The notes beneath the pieces are model-generated. The model saw only the letters and a program-made list of their open reading frames with translations, did no database searches and had not been told where the DNA came from. A stretch of DNA of 53,238 bases from Mycogone perniciosa. Its lineage: Eukaryota > Ascomycota > Sordariomycetes > Hypocreales > Hypocreaceae. This document shows positions 10,688 to 23,104 of this stretch, one piece after another. The stretch spans positions 1 through 53,238 of the forward strand of contig JAOALB010000048.1 of NCBI GenBank assembly GCA_025331125.1, written 5' to 3'. Each line of letters starts with the position of its first letter. Position 1 is the stretch's first letter. A program made the translations under genes and the position numbers.

Positions 10688-13600
10688 ATGGCTTCGTCAC
10701 GCTCCTCTACTCCCGCGTCTCGCGGCGCAACTCCGGAATTGCTAACGCCGCGGTCGAAAATCAGGGCGCTGCTTGCTCCCCTGGAGAGCAGCGACGAGGA
10801 GGATGGTGCTCAGAAGACGTCGACGCAGAAGACATCACTAAAACACAGTCCGAAACGACAGGAAGCCGACGACGATTCTGGTTCGGATGTGCCACTCAGA
10901 CCTAGAGGGAAACTTGCGTCCCGAATGCAAGGTGTCACTGTTACAATGAGGGAACCGGAGACTTCTATTACCACAGAGACAGCTAGAGACCGTGTCAAGA
11001 AAATGCTGGAGCATGGAGAAGAGGAGGCCGGGCGGACACTTGATACCGAAATGGCAGACGCCGATGAAGAAGATGAACTCCCAGTGGCACCTCGACGATT
11101 AAAACGCCGGCCCCTCCGAGAAGCCTCACCAGATGCCACAGTCCTACCTCCCAGATCACCGAGCCCTGGGCTCTTTGTTTCCTCTCCAGTGCGCCCATCT
11201 CCCACAAAGACCACTGGAAACCAATCAGATTCAGAAAACGAACTCCCCGCTGTTAAATCAGATCGCTTCAAGGCTCTAGTCGAAAGAAAACGCCAGGAGC
11301 GTCTCGCACGAGAGGCTGAGGAGGAGGCCCGCAGGGAAGAGCGGAGAGCTCAGCAAGAAAAGCTCACTTCTGAGCTTGAGCAGCTGGATTCAGACGATGG
11401 GAACACCTCAAGCATCACAGATGACGAAGGCGGGCGACAACTCACACAGCAGGCCCGTCCTACGAGGAAGGCTAGCAAAAAGGCAATCGAGGAGATGAAC
11501 CGAGAGACGCAGCGAATGGCGAGAAGCATGCAATTGGCCCACGAGGCTAAGACACGAAAGAAGCTTACCAAGGAGAGCCTTTTCGAACGATTCAACTTCA
11601 AGCCAGCTGGGGCGTCTCTGTTGCCTCCAGAACCACCGGCGAACAGCTCGAGCCGACCAGCCACGCCCCGATCAGATGCAGGGGTGCCGGACAAAGACAC
11701 ACCACCTAGCTCACCACCGGTGGAAGAGACGGAGAAGCAGGACACTACCCAAGAACATGCCGGTATGGACGTTCAAATGGGTGAAGCGGCGAACGAAAAT
11801 CCGGATGAAGACCTCCCATGCCTAGACGATGTGTTGGCTGCCCCTCCAAAACTAGACAAAGGCAAGGGCAAGGAGCCGGCTATCCAGGTTGAAGTTAGCA
11901 AGCCTGCTGTACAGCCTAAGCGCCGTGTCCGCGTTCGACTGCCTATTCCATCCACCAAGCTTGTCCAGGTTGAGTCAGATGATGAGCTGGAAATTACTGC
12001 GACAACAAAGGATAAGATAAATGCCGTTTTTGACAGCATCCCGACCAAGAAGTCGCTGGAGTCACAGTCTTTGCAGGCACTACGGGCTCTCGCTAACCTC
12101 AGGTCTCCTGGTAAAGACAAACGACGCAAGGGTGAGCATGAAGGCATGACTCCAGGTGAACTCCAAAGCTATCTACATCAAAAGGCAAAGGAGCAGGCAA
12201 AATCGGAGCGAGACCGACGGCTTGAGACACTCAAGGCTCAGGGTGTCGTCATCCAAACTTCAGAGGAGCGTGAACGCCAAATGCAAGAGGTCGAGGACAT
12301 CCTAGCCAAGGCCCGAGAGGAAGACGAAAAGCTGAGGCAGGAAGAACGAGCTGCCGCGAAGAAGGAAAGGGAAGAGAATGGTGAGGCTGATCCACTGGCC
12401 TGGGATGACAGTGATGATGAGGAATATGACGGGGCCAATGATGCAGATGAAGAGGGATCTGCAATAGAACTTTCAGGGTCTGAAGAAGAAGATGACGAGG
12501 AAGAAGATGACGAGGAAGAAGAGAAAAAAGATGAAGATGTGGTGGCAGGCACTGCTCTCTTCGAAACAGAGGCGGATGACGCGGAATCAGAAACCTCAGA
12601 GGGAGGTCCAAACGATGAAGACAAAGAGGTGGAAGATGAAGATGCCGAGGTGTTGCCATTCATGAAGCGGAAGCGAGCACGGAACAAGGCGGCTATCCTC
12701 TCTGATGATGAGGGTGAAGTCTCTATCGAAGCTACGCCGAGGCATCCAAAAGCTACACCGATTGCTCCAGCCCCCGTCTCTCCGGCTGTGCCCACTTCAG
12801 TCCTGCGATCAGCCAAGAAGACATTCATTCCCGGGCTTCCTGTTCAAGGACCTGCTGGCCTAGGTCTTACCCAAATCTTTGCAGGAACTATGGATGACAC
12901 GCAGAAGAGCCAGGCTGGTGGGCTCACCCAGTCGATGATGCCCGACTTTGACCACTTCCCTGATTCAAACTTTTCCGCCGCGATGGACGGTGATGTCGAG
13001 GACATGGTTGTTGACTCCCAGCGAGACGAGACCCAGAAGACAACGCAAGGAGTCCAATTTAGCTTGGCACAGACCCAGATGCATGGTCTGGACAGTTTAC
13101 TCCGGGATGGCCTCTACTCACAAATGTCTGAACTGATTGAGCCTTCTCAAGATGGCGGGTTCCAGGAGCACACGCCACTCAAGCAGAGATTTGTCGAGCC
13201 ACCTTTCTCTACGGTGGAAACCGTGGCGGTCGAGCAACAAGGAGATACTATTCATGATTCTCCGCTCGTTCGCAGGGGTAGACTTCGACGAAAGATAGAC
13301 ATGTCATCTATCGAGGAGGAAGCCTCCGTTCCTCTGAGTGGTGACAAAGAAGAGACAGTGAAGACTTCTGAGACCGCTTTCAGCATCCTGAAGGATAGTG
13401 CCAAGCAGGAGAAGCAGAAACAACTTGCTGAAGACTTCAACCGAAAGAAGAGTAAGGCCAAGGAAATGGTGGAGGAGCAGGCTGAGGAATCCGAGGATGA
13501 GTATGCCGGCCTGGGCGGAGCAGACGGTGAGGACAGTGATAATGACTCTGCTGCGTCTGTCCATGATATCATCGACGATGCTGCTGGCAATGGTGATGAT

Positions 13601-14692
13601 GAGCGTAAGCTGGCTGCATTCTATGCGTAAGTTTCCCTTGCCCCTTTTGTCAACGACATGGCTAACAATCTCAGTGACCGGGAGCGAGAAAACGATGAGA
13701 AGGCAGTTGAGAAGCTTTACAAGGACATCACCTCTGGAGCGCTCCGTCGCAAGCGTGGAGGTGACTATGACCTCTCGGATTCCGATGATGGCGGCGAAGC
13801 CCGTCGCAGAATGAAGCGCCGCCAGTTTGCCAAGATGCAAAAGGCTCTCTTCGCCGATGAGCGTGTCAAGAAGATAGCCGAAGATCCTGGTAACCAGGCC
13901 TTCTTGCGCACGATTGAAGATAGGGGTAGTGATGACGAGATGGGCTTCCTTGATATCGTGGATGCACCACCATCACAGACAGATGAGTCTCAGTCCCGCG
14001 AGGACAGTCCTGCTCAGCCGGAGCAACAGCAAAAGACCATTCCCGACAGCCAGCCGCGGAAACCTCTCGGCTCGGCTGAAGAGAACAGGGCTCCAGCTCA
14101 CGCGAGGAGGACTAAGGACGGGAAGAAGCCATCCAACATTGGCGAAGTTCGCGAAACGCTATCTGATCTGCTGGATGATCGACACGGCTCTATCATCCCG
14201 GCAACCGAGGTCGGCTCCGATAGTGAGGATGAGGAGAACACAACCTCCCGAAGCAACAAGGAGAATCAATCACCCAACTCTCGCCGCACGCGCAACGTTG
14301 TCGTTGACCGCATCAGCCTCAAGCGCAACGCATCCTCTACCGGATCTAATACCAACCGCCTCGCCTTCTCCACAACCGCATCATCCTCATCGTCCTTCAA
14401 AGTCCCCGCTCTTCTCCGCAGGGCAACGACAAATTCATCGCTCATATCGGGTTCAGCAGCGAGCACATCAACTTCGACGACCACGCCTGGCAGTGCTGGT
14501 GGGTTTGGCGAAGAGGCAAAGATCAAGAAGGGCGCAGGCAAGAAGAGTGGTGTCAATGGCTTTGCTAGGGATAGTGAAAGAAATGCAAGAATGCAGGAGA
14601 ATGAGCGGAGGAGACAGGAGAAGAAGGTCCGCGGCGCGGAGAGCAGAGTTGGACTTGTAGGTGGGCTGTTGGGTAAGGGATCGTTTGAGTGA
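10688..14692 (+). CDS. mrc1: Mrc1/Claspin-like mediator of the replication checkpoint
   Basis: Nuclear replication-fork protein linking the helicase and polymerase to the S-phase checkpoint kinases. Exons 10688-13626 and 13675-14692 (48-nt intron) encode 1318 residues. The start is the ATG at 10688; upstream in-frame codons lack an ATG. Most of the protein is charged and low-complexity, with acidic Glu/Asp runs near 12475-12540. Several SQ/TQ sites, expected targets of the ATR/Mec1 kinase, cluster near 12890-13080 (DDTQKSQ, LTQS, DETQKTTQ, LAQTQ). The conserved MRC1-like domain spans about residues 875-1060 across the intron, including the RKRGGDYDLSDSDD segment and a basic RRRMKRRQF stretch. 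A Ser-rich linker and a basic tail follow. Identification rests on this domain plus the overall architecture. Confidence 0.9.
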
Positions 14693-15353
14693 ACATGGAA
14701 ATGGCATTGGATGACTGGCATGACGGCGTTTCCGGTACTACACAACAATGATGATGTTCTGGCGTTTGGGATAGGTAGGGTTTGTGAGGGTAGGATGGTG
14801 GAGTTGGGATGGCATTTACAAAGAAGGCATGACAACATTTGGGAAGTCATAGCTAGGATATCTTGATGGTATTTATTATGATGCTTACTGAAGATTGACC
14901 TTTTGAAGTCCTCTCGTACAATTCCCACTGCGAAAGATGGACTTTCCCGTTAATGTGAGGAAGATAGCAGAATTTGACTTTATTTTTCAGCCAATACTCT
15001 CGTTCACCAGTTGGACTACTTTAAAGAACTAATAGCAGTACAATCCAATCAACTTGATAGTGGAAATATTAACCTTATATTTTTCTAGTTATTTTTGACT
15101 CCTCACGCCAATCTGATAACCCCCCGCATATAGATAGTGCTGGGCTCCGTGATGTTGTGCAACTCCGCTGCTCGCCCTGCATTGGATTTTGAGCGCCAGG
15201 CACTGACTTCCATTCAAGCTGCTGCTGACTCTGAACTCCCAGAACATTCTGTCCGGGGTACTAGGGGCTCGTCGAAATAATCCTTCGTCCGTGTTGCTGC
15301 CATCGGTGCGTATAGCGGCGAGTCTCTGTTCATCAGATCTATCGATCTAAGCC
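14693..15353. other. Convergent intergenic region, no gene seen
   Basis: Lies between the 3' ends of mrc1 (+) and the NLR remnant (-). It is AT-rich in the middle. A minus-strand open frame at 15214-15414 overlaps the NLR tail but starts without an ATG and has no family features, so I do not call it. Confidence 0.5.
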
Positions 15354-18300
15354 CTATGGGTTCATCCTCGTTGTTCTGGGGCGTGTTTGCGGTGGATGCA
15401 TCACAGACCACCAAGCTGCTACGGCTTGGTTGGCATGAGCCTGAGTAGCTACCCGAAAGCTTTCTTGCCGCTTGAAGATATATTCAACAAATTCATAGGC
15501 TTTGTCGTAGGCATCCAGCTCCCCATTATTCACAGCCGTGTCCATCTTAAAAAGAGCTTCAGCGAATCGCTGCTTTACTCCCTCAATCCATTTTGCGGCA
15601 CCAATGGGATTGTTTGCTAGAAACTGTGGGGGATGAATCACTATGCTGTTGGCACGTTGAATGTGGAGAGATCTGGTATCTTTGAATGCTGCGCTGCATC
15701 CATAATCAAGGTGTCAGGAGCGGAACCATCTAGCTCGTTGTCGGTATGATCATAACGATCGTCAAAGCCCAAACCAAAATTAGGCGAATCCTGGGACACA
15801 TCTCTTTCTTCTGTTCTAGGATCAGACGATGACTGAGGATGCTTCTTAATAGTTTTCCGTGGTGGGATTGCAGTTACGTCGATGTGACACTTGACTTTGT
15901 GTTCCTTCAAAGTCCTAGCAGAAGTAAATGGTGGGTATTGGCAGGCCAGAACGTCGCAGACAAATCTTTGATGGCCAGCCTCATGTGCAAGTTGAAGGTC
16001 TTCATTGTCGAATCCCATTGCAGCATAGGGACATGACCAGAGCCGGCAGGTAAACGCAGTTTTCCTGAATTCCTGTCTGAAGCTTTCTAGCTCCTGGAGA
16101 CTGACGCTAGGATAGCTGCGCGTCTCAATGAGCTTCTTGATCGTGAATTGGTAGTTCAGTCGGAGGGATTTAAGGTCCGTAATACTGATTAATTCCGTAG
16201 AAATCCCTGCCCAGCATTAGTAAATTCCAAGAAAAGGTTGGGTTATGCTACCTTCATCTGGTGGAGTGGCTCTTAAAAACTTGTCCGCCGTTCTAAGAGA
16301 ATAGCCCTCGCTACCCGATATAATGCATCGTCGTGTTGCATTAAGTGAACAAGCCGATCATCGAGCATGTTTGAGTCGACATCATTACTCTCATCTTCGG
16401 AATTCACAGTCCACTCTTCGAGAGCTGCTGCCACCTCGCAAGATATTTGAAGAGATTTTGGGTACATGGGGTAGGCATCAGTAGAAGCAGCCATTGTCAG
16501 AACATATCCAGCCCAATGTTCCATGGCATACGTTTGAAACCCTTGGATGCCGCGCAGAATATGACAAAGTCGGGAATGATCTGGGTAGGATGGCGAAAAT
16601 ACACGAATGCCTGAAAGTAGGCATGTAGCTGTTGCCAATCCATGTTCAGATATCGCGGCATGTTCATCTAAGACTATGTTGCTTTCGTGGCTCTGTAAGT
16701 AGCTAGTTCAGTCAGCAAGGATGCCAGTAGAGATGAATGATCGGAAAGCATACTCTTTTACAGACACGTGAATAAATGCGAAAGTCGAGTCACGTCTCCT
16801 CTCTACCATAGGAGTGCACATGTTGAACAGGTATGATGGGGCAAGCTCGCTGATGTTGGGGTTACCTGAGCTGAAGGCTAAGGCGGATCGAAATTCAGCC
16901 ATTCGGAGAGGTCGTTTCGCAAATGCAATCCATCCAAGAATTGATTTCATTCGTGTCATAGAACGTTCGTCGAAGTGCGACGTTACTTGTGACATAATTT
17001 GCCCGTAGCTGTCTTCCATGTTAGCAGTGTTGGCCAACTTTGCCGAGTTCCTAACGCACAATTCTTTCAACTTTTGCGGTAGGGCTTCTGCAACGCCTAG
17101 AATTTCGTCTTGTCCATAGAACATGTTTTGTGTAAGATATTCCAAGACAAGTCTTGCCCAGAGAAACATTCCTAGGCCTGGTTAGCAGCAAAAATATCGA
17201 AGAATGGGTATATCGTCACTTACCATCCGCCTTTTTAGCAATGCGAATTCCCATTGCTTCCATGTCATCGTCACTTATTCCCATCTGGAGGAATCGCGAC
17301 CTAAGAGTGGCAAGTCTTCGCGACGCGTAAGATCGAATTGCTCTTTCTAGACTTTCCTTTTCGTCTGAAAGTGATATCTTGTCTTTGTGTCTTGCCTTCT
17401 TGGCAATTGCATCAGAAAGGCGGGCTGATAGAAACACTTTGCAAACCGTTGATCCAGATTGAAGTGCATCAGTTACAATCCGTTGCAACTGGTTCATGGT
17501 TTTGATATGGATATCGCTGTCACATTCGTCCAAGCCGTCCAGGATGATGTGGATGTACCTGGTCTGGGATGGTGTAGATGATGCCGCACCGATGAGCTCA
17601 CGAAGGAGCTGCTCAACCACCTGAGGGGTTGGCAACTTTTTTTCAACACGAACTTATCGTAGCCATAGGCAACTAGGTCTGAGTTGGACCGAATCAGCTG
17701 GACAAGGATGAATTTCAAGATTTGCTCGTAGTCTTTGGAGGACACATACGAGTAGGTGCAAAAGTGAGTAATGACCAAAGACTGCCCACCAGCCTTCAAA
17801 AAGGTGGCGATCTGTGTGGCCAAGACACTCTTACCACTTCCCGGGGATCCGTCGAGAAGTATAAATGACGAATCTTGACCGCATCGCATCCAGGCCCGAA
17901 TCTTGGGTTGTTTGAGTATCCAGTCGCAAGTTCCTGGGTTATCCACTGCTTCAGAAGCAATGGATTCAAATATCTTCAGCTGATCAGATTCGTCCAACTT
18001 CAACCATCCAACAAGAGCAAGGTATTGAGATGCCGTTAACTCGTCGTCGTTTTTCTCCAGTTTGTCAATAGTCTCTTGTCTCCAACTTTCGAGCTTTTCT
18101 CTCATGTCTCGTGCCTCGGATATGTTTATCGCGTTGGTAGTATTGTCGATCAGCTTCTCGTGGCGCTGTAAATCGTCATATATGATCTCCAGACGTCTCT
18201 GAAAGTGGCCCCATGAAGTCAAGAAGAAGCGCTGCCAGCCTGTGGGGTGTCAGAACCATTTGCTATTTTGCGATGCGTCGCAAAATGTCCTTGCAGTTCC

Positions 18301-18889
18301 TGCGCACGAACTGATACGCTGCTTTGTGAAACTGGAGAATATCTGAATAGAAAATGGCCAGGGCCTGCTGAACATCTGGGTTATTCGCAAAACCTTGGTT
18401 AAATATTTTGAACCTGGCTAGAGGCTCAGCTATTTTATCATAGGCTTTTATGATCTTTTCGAAGGCATCGACGTATTCTGAGGCAATCTGGCATTCGGGT
18501 GAAGATTAAATTAGCACTTTGGGATAGACTCTCCAATGCTGGTAGTAAGAGGATATTTGAAAGGATGTGCGGGTTTATTTATTTATTTTGAGGATCACCT
18601 TCATGGGTGACCAAATAGACGACATATATGGCGTTCCAACGCAAAGGGCTTCGATAGACTTTGAATAGAAGCCCATTCCTGTGAAAACGGTCGAGAGCCT
18701 TCGCATATTTCGCAGCGACTGGCGTGCAGCAAGTTGGCCCTCGATTTGATAAGCAGCCTGTCGCACATCTTCAAGCGTGGTGTTCTTGACGCTGGCACGA
18801 TCGTCGGCTGAAATGACACGTTCTAGGTCCTCGAATGCTTTCCTAATGGTGTCTTGAGCGGGTAAAGATACCCGAGCTGCCAGTGGCAT
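15354..18889 (-). pseudogene. NACHT-type NLR (STAND) with C2H2 fingers, decayed
   Basis: Remnant of a fungal NOD-like receptor, a family linked to non-self recognition and regulated cell death. Order: an N-terminal helical domain (IWSPMK, then IASEYVDAFEKII across an intron) like that preceding many fungal NACHT domains; Walker A GSPGSGKS near 17850; Walker B IILDGLDECD near 17530; a helical region with FLWARLVLEYL; a C-terminal part with PPDEG; two C2H2-like fingers (CxxxxC, near 16060-15880); and an end at VMHPPQ. Putative exons: 18889-18599, 18487-18295, 18239-17224, 17171-16754, 16690-16252, 16206-15354. The frame breaks at 17637-17643 (T7 on the plus strand), near 16275-16279 (A5) and near 15642-15648. 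The first intron also lacks a convincing donor. The intron 18240-18294 would be GC-AG. Family assignment is firm; non-functionality is inferred. Confidence 0.85.
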
Positions 18890-19338
18890 GGTTGCGTAGA
18901 ACAAGCAACTGGACTTTGCCTGGCTGGTCGTCGCCAACGGGGTAACCTTGTGAGGGAATAGAATGGTGCGTTGAGGTCCGACTCCGACCGAAAGTGAACG
19001 TCATGATATGTACTCCGTTTGTTACACAGCATTTTTGTCGAATGCGGTTTCATGACTTCGCCACAAACCCATGCGGCCTCCTGATACATAGCCCACCTAC
19101 AAAGATACTGCTGCAGGTTGGGCATCTGCGGGCCATACGGCAAGGCACCATTGGCTACAGACCAAAGTGAGGCTGAATGCCGAGATGGCTTTGCTGGCGG
19201 CCCATACCAGCGACCCAGGCGTGTGTCTCTGAAGGCCCATATAGGGAGAAAACACAACAGCCAGGGCAATCGAGCTGATGGTCTTGTTCGCAGTCTGGGG
19301 ACAACAAGCACCCAGAAGCCCGATCAAGAGCTGGAGCC
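18890..19338. promoter_or_regulatory. Divergent NLR/SNF2 promoter region
   Basis: A 449-bp gap between the start codons of the NLR remnant and the SNF2 gene. Open frames on both strands here are short and mutually overlapping, with no family features. A partial motif TACTCCGT lies at 19011-19018. If both genes start where proposed, this DNA holds both promoters. Confidence 0.5.
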
Positions 19339-22300
19339 ATGGACGAGACACCGCAGTACGGAGACACCTCGAGCAGAAAGAGAAGCTATGAAGATTTTGT
19401 GGGAGAAGAGTATCAAGTCGCAGGTAATATGGAAAGAGGACAGGGAGTCGCAGCAAGTTATGGTGGCAGCCAGCTTATATCGCCTGTAGCGCCTTTGACG
19501 TCTACTAGTCAACTCCAACAGAACGGTGAGAACGCTCAAAAAAAATGGACACATGATTGGATCACCGTTTAGAAATGAATTTCACTGATTATCTTCTAGG
19601 ACCTGTTCCCGCAGACGATCCTTGGTCTTTATGGCCCGTTCCCGAGGTGCCGCTATATCAACCCGTCTCTGCGCCAACCCCCTACCCTGAACCGAGCCAA
19701 CAACTCCTCGCATCATGGGGCTTTTCAGCACTTCAAAACCCATTGATCTTCGATTCTGGAACTACACAAGATGCTCCAATAGATTTCTCTCTGCTGAACG
19801 TACCTTATGAGACACAATCTGGTTTAATCCAAATCGATAGTCTCAACCTTGGCTCCGTAGCTAACGTTACCACACCATCATGCATGGACCAAGTCATTCC
19901 GATATCTGCAAACCTAGCTCTAGATGATTCGACACACACAGAACACGAAGAAAGCCAAGAGATACACAATCCCAGGACACAGTTTGCCATTCAACAGGAC
20001 CTTGTTTGCTTTGGCATGGTCACAGGCGTAGCCGGAACTTGCCATCTCCCGGCTTCTTTTAATGCCCTTTACAAGCACCTCATTCAGTTTACAGATGTCA
20101 AGGACTTTGTGAGCACAGAAAATGCTACATTGAAAGGGGAAGTGATCCCAAAATGCACATACATCACCAGAGCATTGATCGGTGAGGCAGAACTCGAACT
20201 CGAGGCATACTGTTCCACCGAGGAGCCGCCAAGAACTGCAGCATCTGGCTTCATACGCCGTCGAGCTGGATTTTCGAGGCCATGCTTCATTGAAATAATC
20301 ATCTATGGACCGAGAAAGTTGTTCAATGATGTTGGCGAATTCTTTCAGGCCCATGACCTATATCTTCAGGACCCCGTTGGATGCAAGCGAAACGTCCCAT
20401 ATTGCAATCATCACAGACTTCCTCCGCGCTCCAATACCACGAATTTTACTTACGACTTGGAAGACCAGTCTGTACAACCAGTTGTGGTGGAAGATGTTGA
20501 TGTTCGCCCAGAGTTACTGGATCTTTTGGACTCACAGGAAGACCTCGCCGAAACAGAACAACCACCCTCTATTAGAACCACATTGGCCAGGTAAGCAGTA
20601 ATAGTTTTCACATTTTTTCACATCTGGTTCAAATTTTACTAGATGTGACTTAAACTAACCATTTTTAGACACCAAAAGCAAGCCTTGACCTTCATGAGAC
20701 GAAGGGAGCACGGCTGGGCGTGGGACGGGAGTTCGCCCGATATCTGGGAGGAAATTGATGCCGAGCGAGAGAATTAGTAGGTTTTATGACCCGTTTACAT
20801 CCAAATACAGAAATAAACAGATCGCTGCTAACTTTATTAAGCTTTGCCAACAGGATATCTAATACTACTCAAATTGAAGAGCCACCCCAGTTTTACGGTG
20901 GCATTGTCGCGGATCCCATGGGACTGGGGAAAACTCTATCAATGATTGCCCTAATAGCATGCGACATGCATTTAGACTATAAAGATCCATCATCGCTATC
21001 ATGGGCTGATCTTGAGGAGTCCTCAGGGCGGACACTAGTCATCGTACCTCCTCCGTGTAAGCTATACAGGCTCACGTAGCCGATTAGCTCTGTTACTGAC
21101 CATGACTCTAGTACTTATTTCTTGGGAGGAGCAATTAAAAGAGTATTTAATGTGATACTAACTCAAGAATTTATGAGTACTAATGCGTAATATAGGCACA
21201 TCTCCCCAAACAGCTTGCCTTGGTGCCGCCATCACGCCAAATCTCGATTGACAGATTCATCACAGCTCGAGTCAACAATGATTGTCCTCACAACCTATCA
21301 TACGGTTTCTACTGAATGGAGAAATGACCGCGGGAATGAAACTTCTATTCTTTTCAAGACTCGATGGAAACGAATTATCTTGGATGAAGGCATGTCACCC
21401 GCACTCTCTTGAGCGTCCACGATCCATACAAGTACTAATACCGTATTCAGCACACTTCATCCGCAACGCAGAAGCTCAAATTTCTCGCGCCGTATGCTCT
21501 CTCAATTCAGTTTCGAGATGGGCAGTGACGGGAACACCAATTCAAAACAAACTGGGGGACCTCAGCGCCGTTTTGAAGTTCCTCAAGTTGTACCCATACT
21601 CTGAGAAAAAGGTTTTTGAAGCAGATATATCTCATTTGTGGAAATCTGGAAACGACGAAGAGGCTGTAAAGCGATTGAAGAGGCTTTCAAGCTGTCTTAT
21701 CCTACGTCGTCCGAAGGAGACAATTCAACTTCCCGAGAGGCGCGACTTGCAGTACCCAGTGGAGTTCGCACCTGCTGAGCGACAATTATACGAGGAAATT
21801 AGGACGCAAGTCATGGCTCATATTGATGAAGCATTGCAGTCCGGCGAGAAGTCACACATGAATTCCTTTGTTAACGTTCTCCAGCGGATTGAAGCGATGC
21901 GCATGGTCTGCAATCTTGGCCTCCACTACCATACTCGGCACGAACTGTCCAAGCAAACGGACCCATCTGCAGAACCATGGGATGCCATGGCTCAAAAGAT
22001 CTTCAACATGAGACGTGAGATGGATGAGGTTAAGTGTGTTGTCTGCTTTTCGATACTTGACAATGAAGAAAGCATTGTCAACAATGCGACCCAGCCGCTA
22101 TTCTCTTACTGTCTCAAGTATGCATGCTGTTCTTGCACTGAGAAGATGTCCCAAAAAGGCGAGATGTTCCCCTGTGGGGATCACCCACCATGCCCTGTTG
22201 CTACCATATTGACGGATAGCTTATTCTCAGATGAGACCCCTGTTTTAGCAATGTCCAATCTCGGGGGGAATACTTCTTTAGGATTTCCAACAAAAATCAT

Positions 22301-23104
22301 GATGCTGCTGGAGGATTTACAAACCCTTCCAGGCAATGTGAAGTGGTACATCTACTCTCCATGATCACACCTTTCTCCTTAACGACACTAACGATAACCA
22401 GTGTTATCTTCTCAACATGGAGAATGACCCTTGACGTCGTGCAGAGGGCTTTGAATCAAGCGTCCATCCAATCGCTCCGCTTTGACGGAAAGGTACCGCA
22501 AAAGGACAGGCAGGGTGTTATTGATAGATTTCGGAACGATCCTTCCATCCGGGTTTTGCTGTTAACACTATCTTGTGGTGCTGTTGGGTGAGTCTCCACC
22601 AACAACCCCCGGCGCACTTACATACTATATCACTGACGGAAAGGAAAGCCTTACGTTGACTGCAGCTTCTCGGGCGTATCTAATGGAGCCCCATTGGTTT
22701 GTATCACTCTCGCAAGTGCCGTAAGACGCAAGCTGATATACCCCCTTCAGGAATCCGACCCTGGAAGATCAAGCGTTGGCCAGGATTCACCGGATGGGAC
22801 AGACAAGAGATGTGACTACCGTCCGGTTTTTTGTCCGGAACTCATTTGAAGAGGCACGTTGATTTATATAGGCTTTCTGCCATCTTCTGGGCTAACATGA
22901 CTCGACAGAGAGTGATTGAAGCCCAACAATCGAAGAGAGACCTGGCGGGGATCTTGTTGAATCCTTACAGCGGTGGAGTGGGCGACGAGGCGCAATCGGG
23001 CACCACAACCAGACCTTTAGAGGTAGGTGACATGGCCTGGGATTTGTGATACTATCATGCATTGCTGACGAGACAACACGTAGTGGCTGCGGGCGCTCAT
23101 CTGA
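19339..23104 (+). CDS. SNF2-family ATPase with RING-like insert (Rad5/Rad16-like)
   Basis: Predicted 1030-residue nuclear DNA-translocating ATPase. Twelve exons: 19339-19525, 19600-20590, 20669-20776, 20842-21056, 21112-21142, 21196-21389, 21451-22345, 22402-22587, 22649-22696, 22751-22853, 22909-23022, 23084-23104; their sum is a multiple of three with no internal stop. Motif I DPMGLGKT lies at about 453-460, motif II DEAH at 574-577 (split by an intron), motif III TGTPIQN near 602, a Cys-rich RING-like insert at about 768-825, motif IV FSTWR near 876, and motifs V-VI ending IHRMGQTRD. A RING between the two lobes is typical of Rad5, Rad16 and HLTF, which act in DNA repair or ubiquitylation. 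The RING spacing here is irregular and may not bind zinc normally. The first 420 residues are divergent. Introns 21390-21450 and 22854-22908 are GC-AG. It is head to head with the NLR remnant; the biological role is unknown. Confidence 0.88.

Noticed and set aside
12238..12828. Long Ser-rich minus-strand open frame
   Set aside because: It is the antisense shadow of the acidic GAA/GAT-rich coding of Mrc1.
15214..15414. Minus-strand open frame at the NLR 3' end
   Set aside because: No ATG at its start and no family feature. The true C-terminus (VMHPPQ...) ends at 15354 in another frame.
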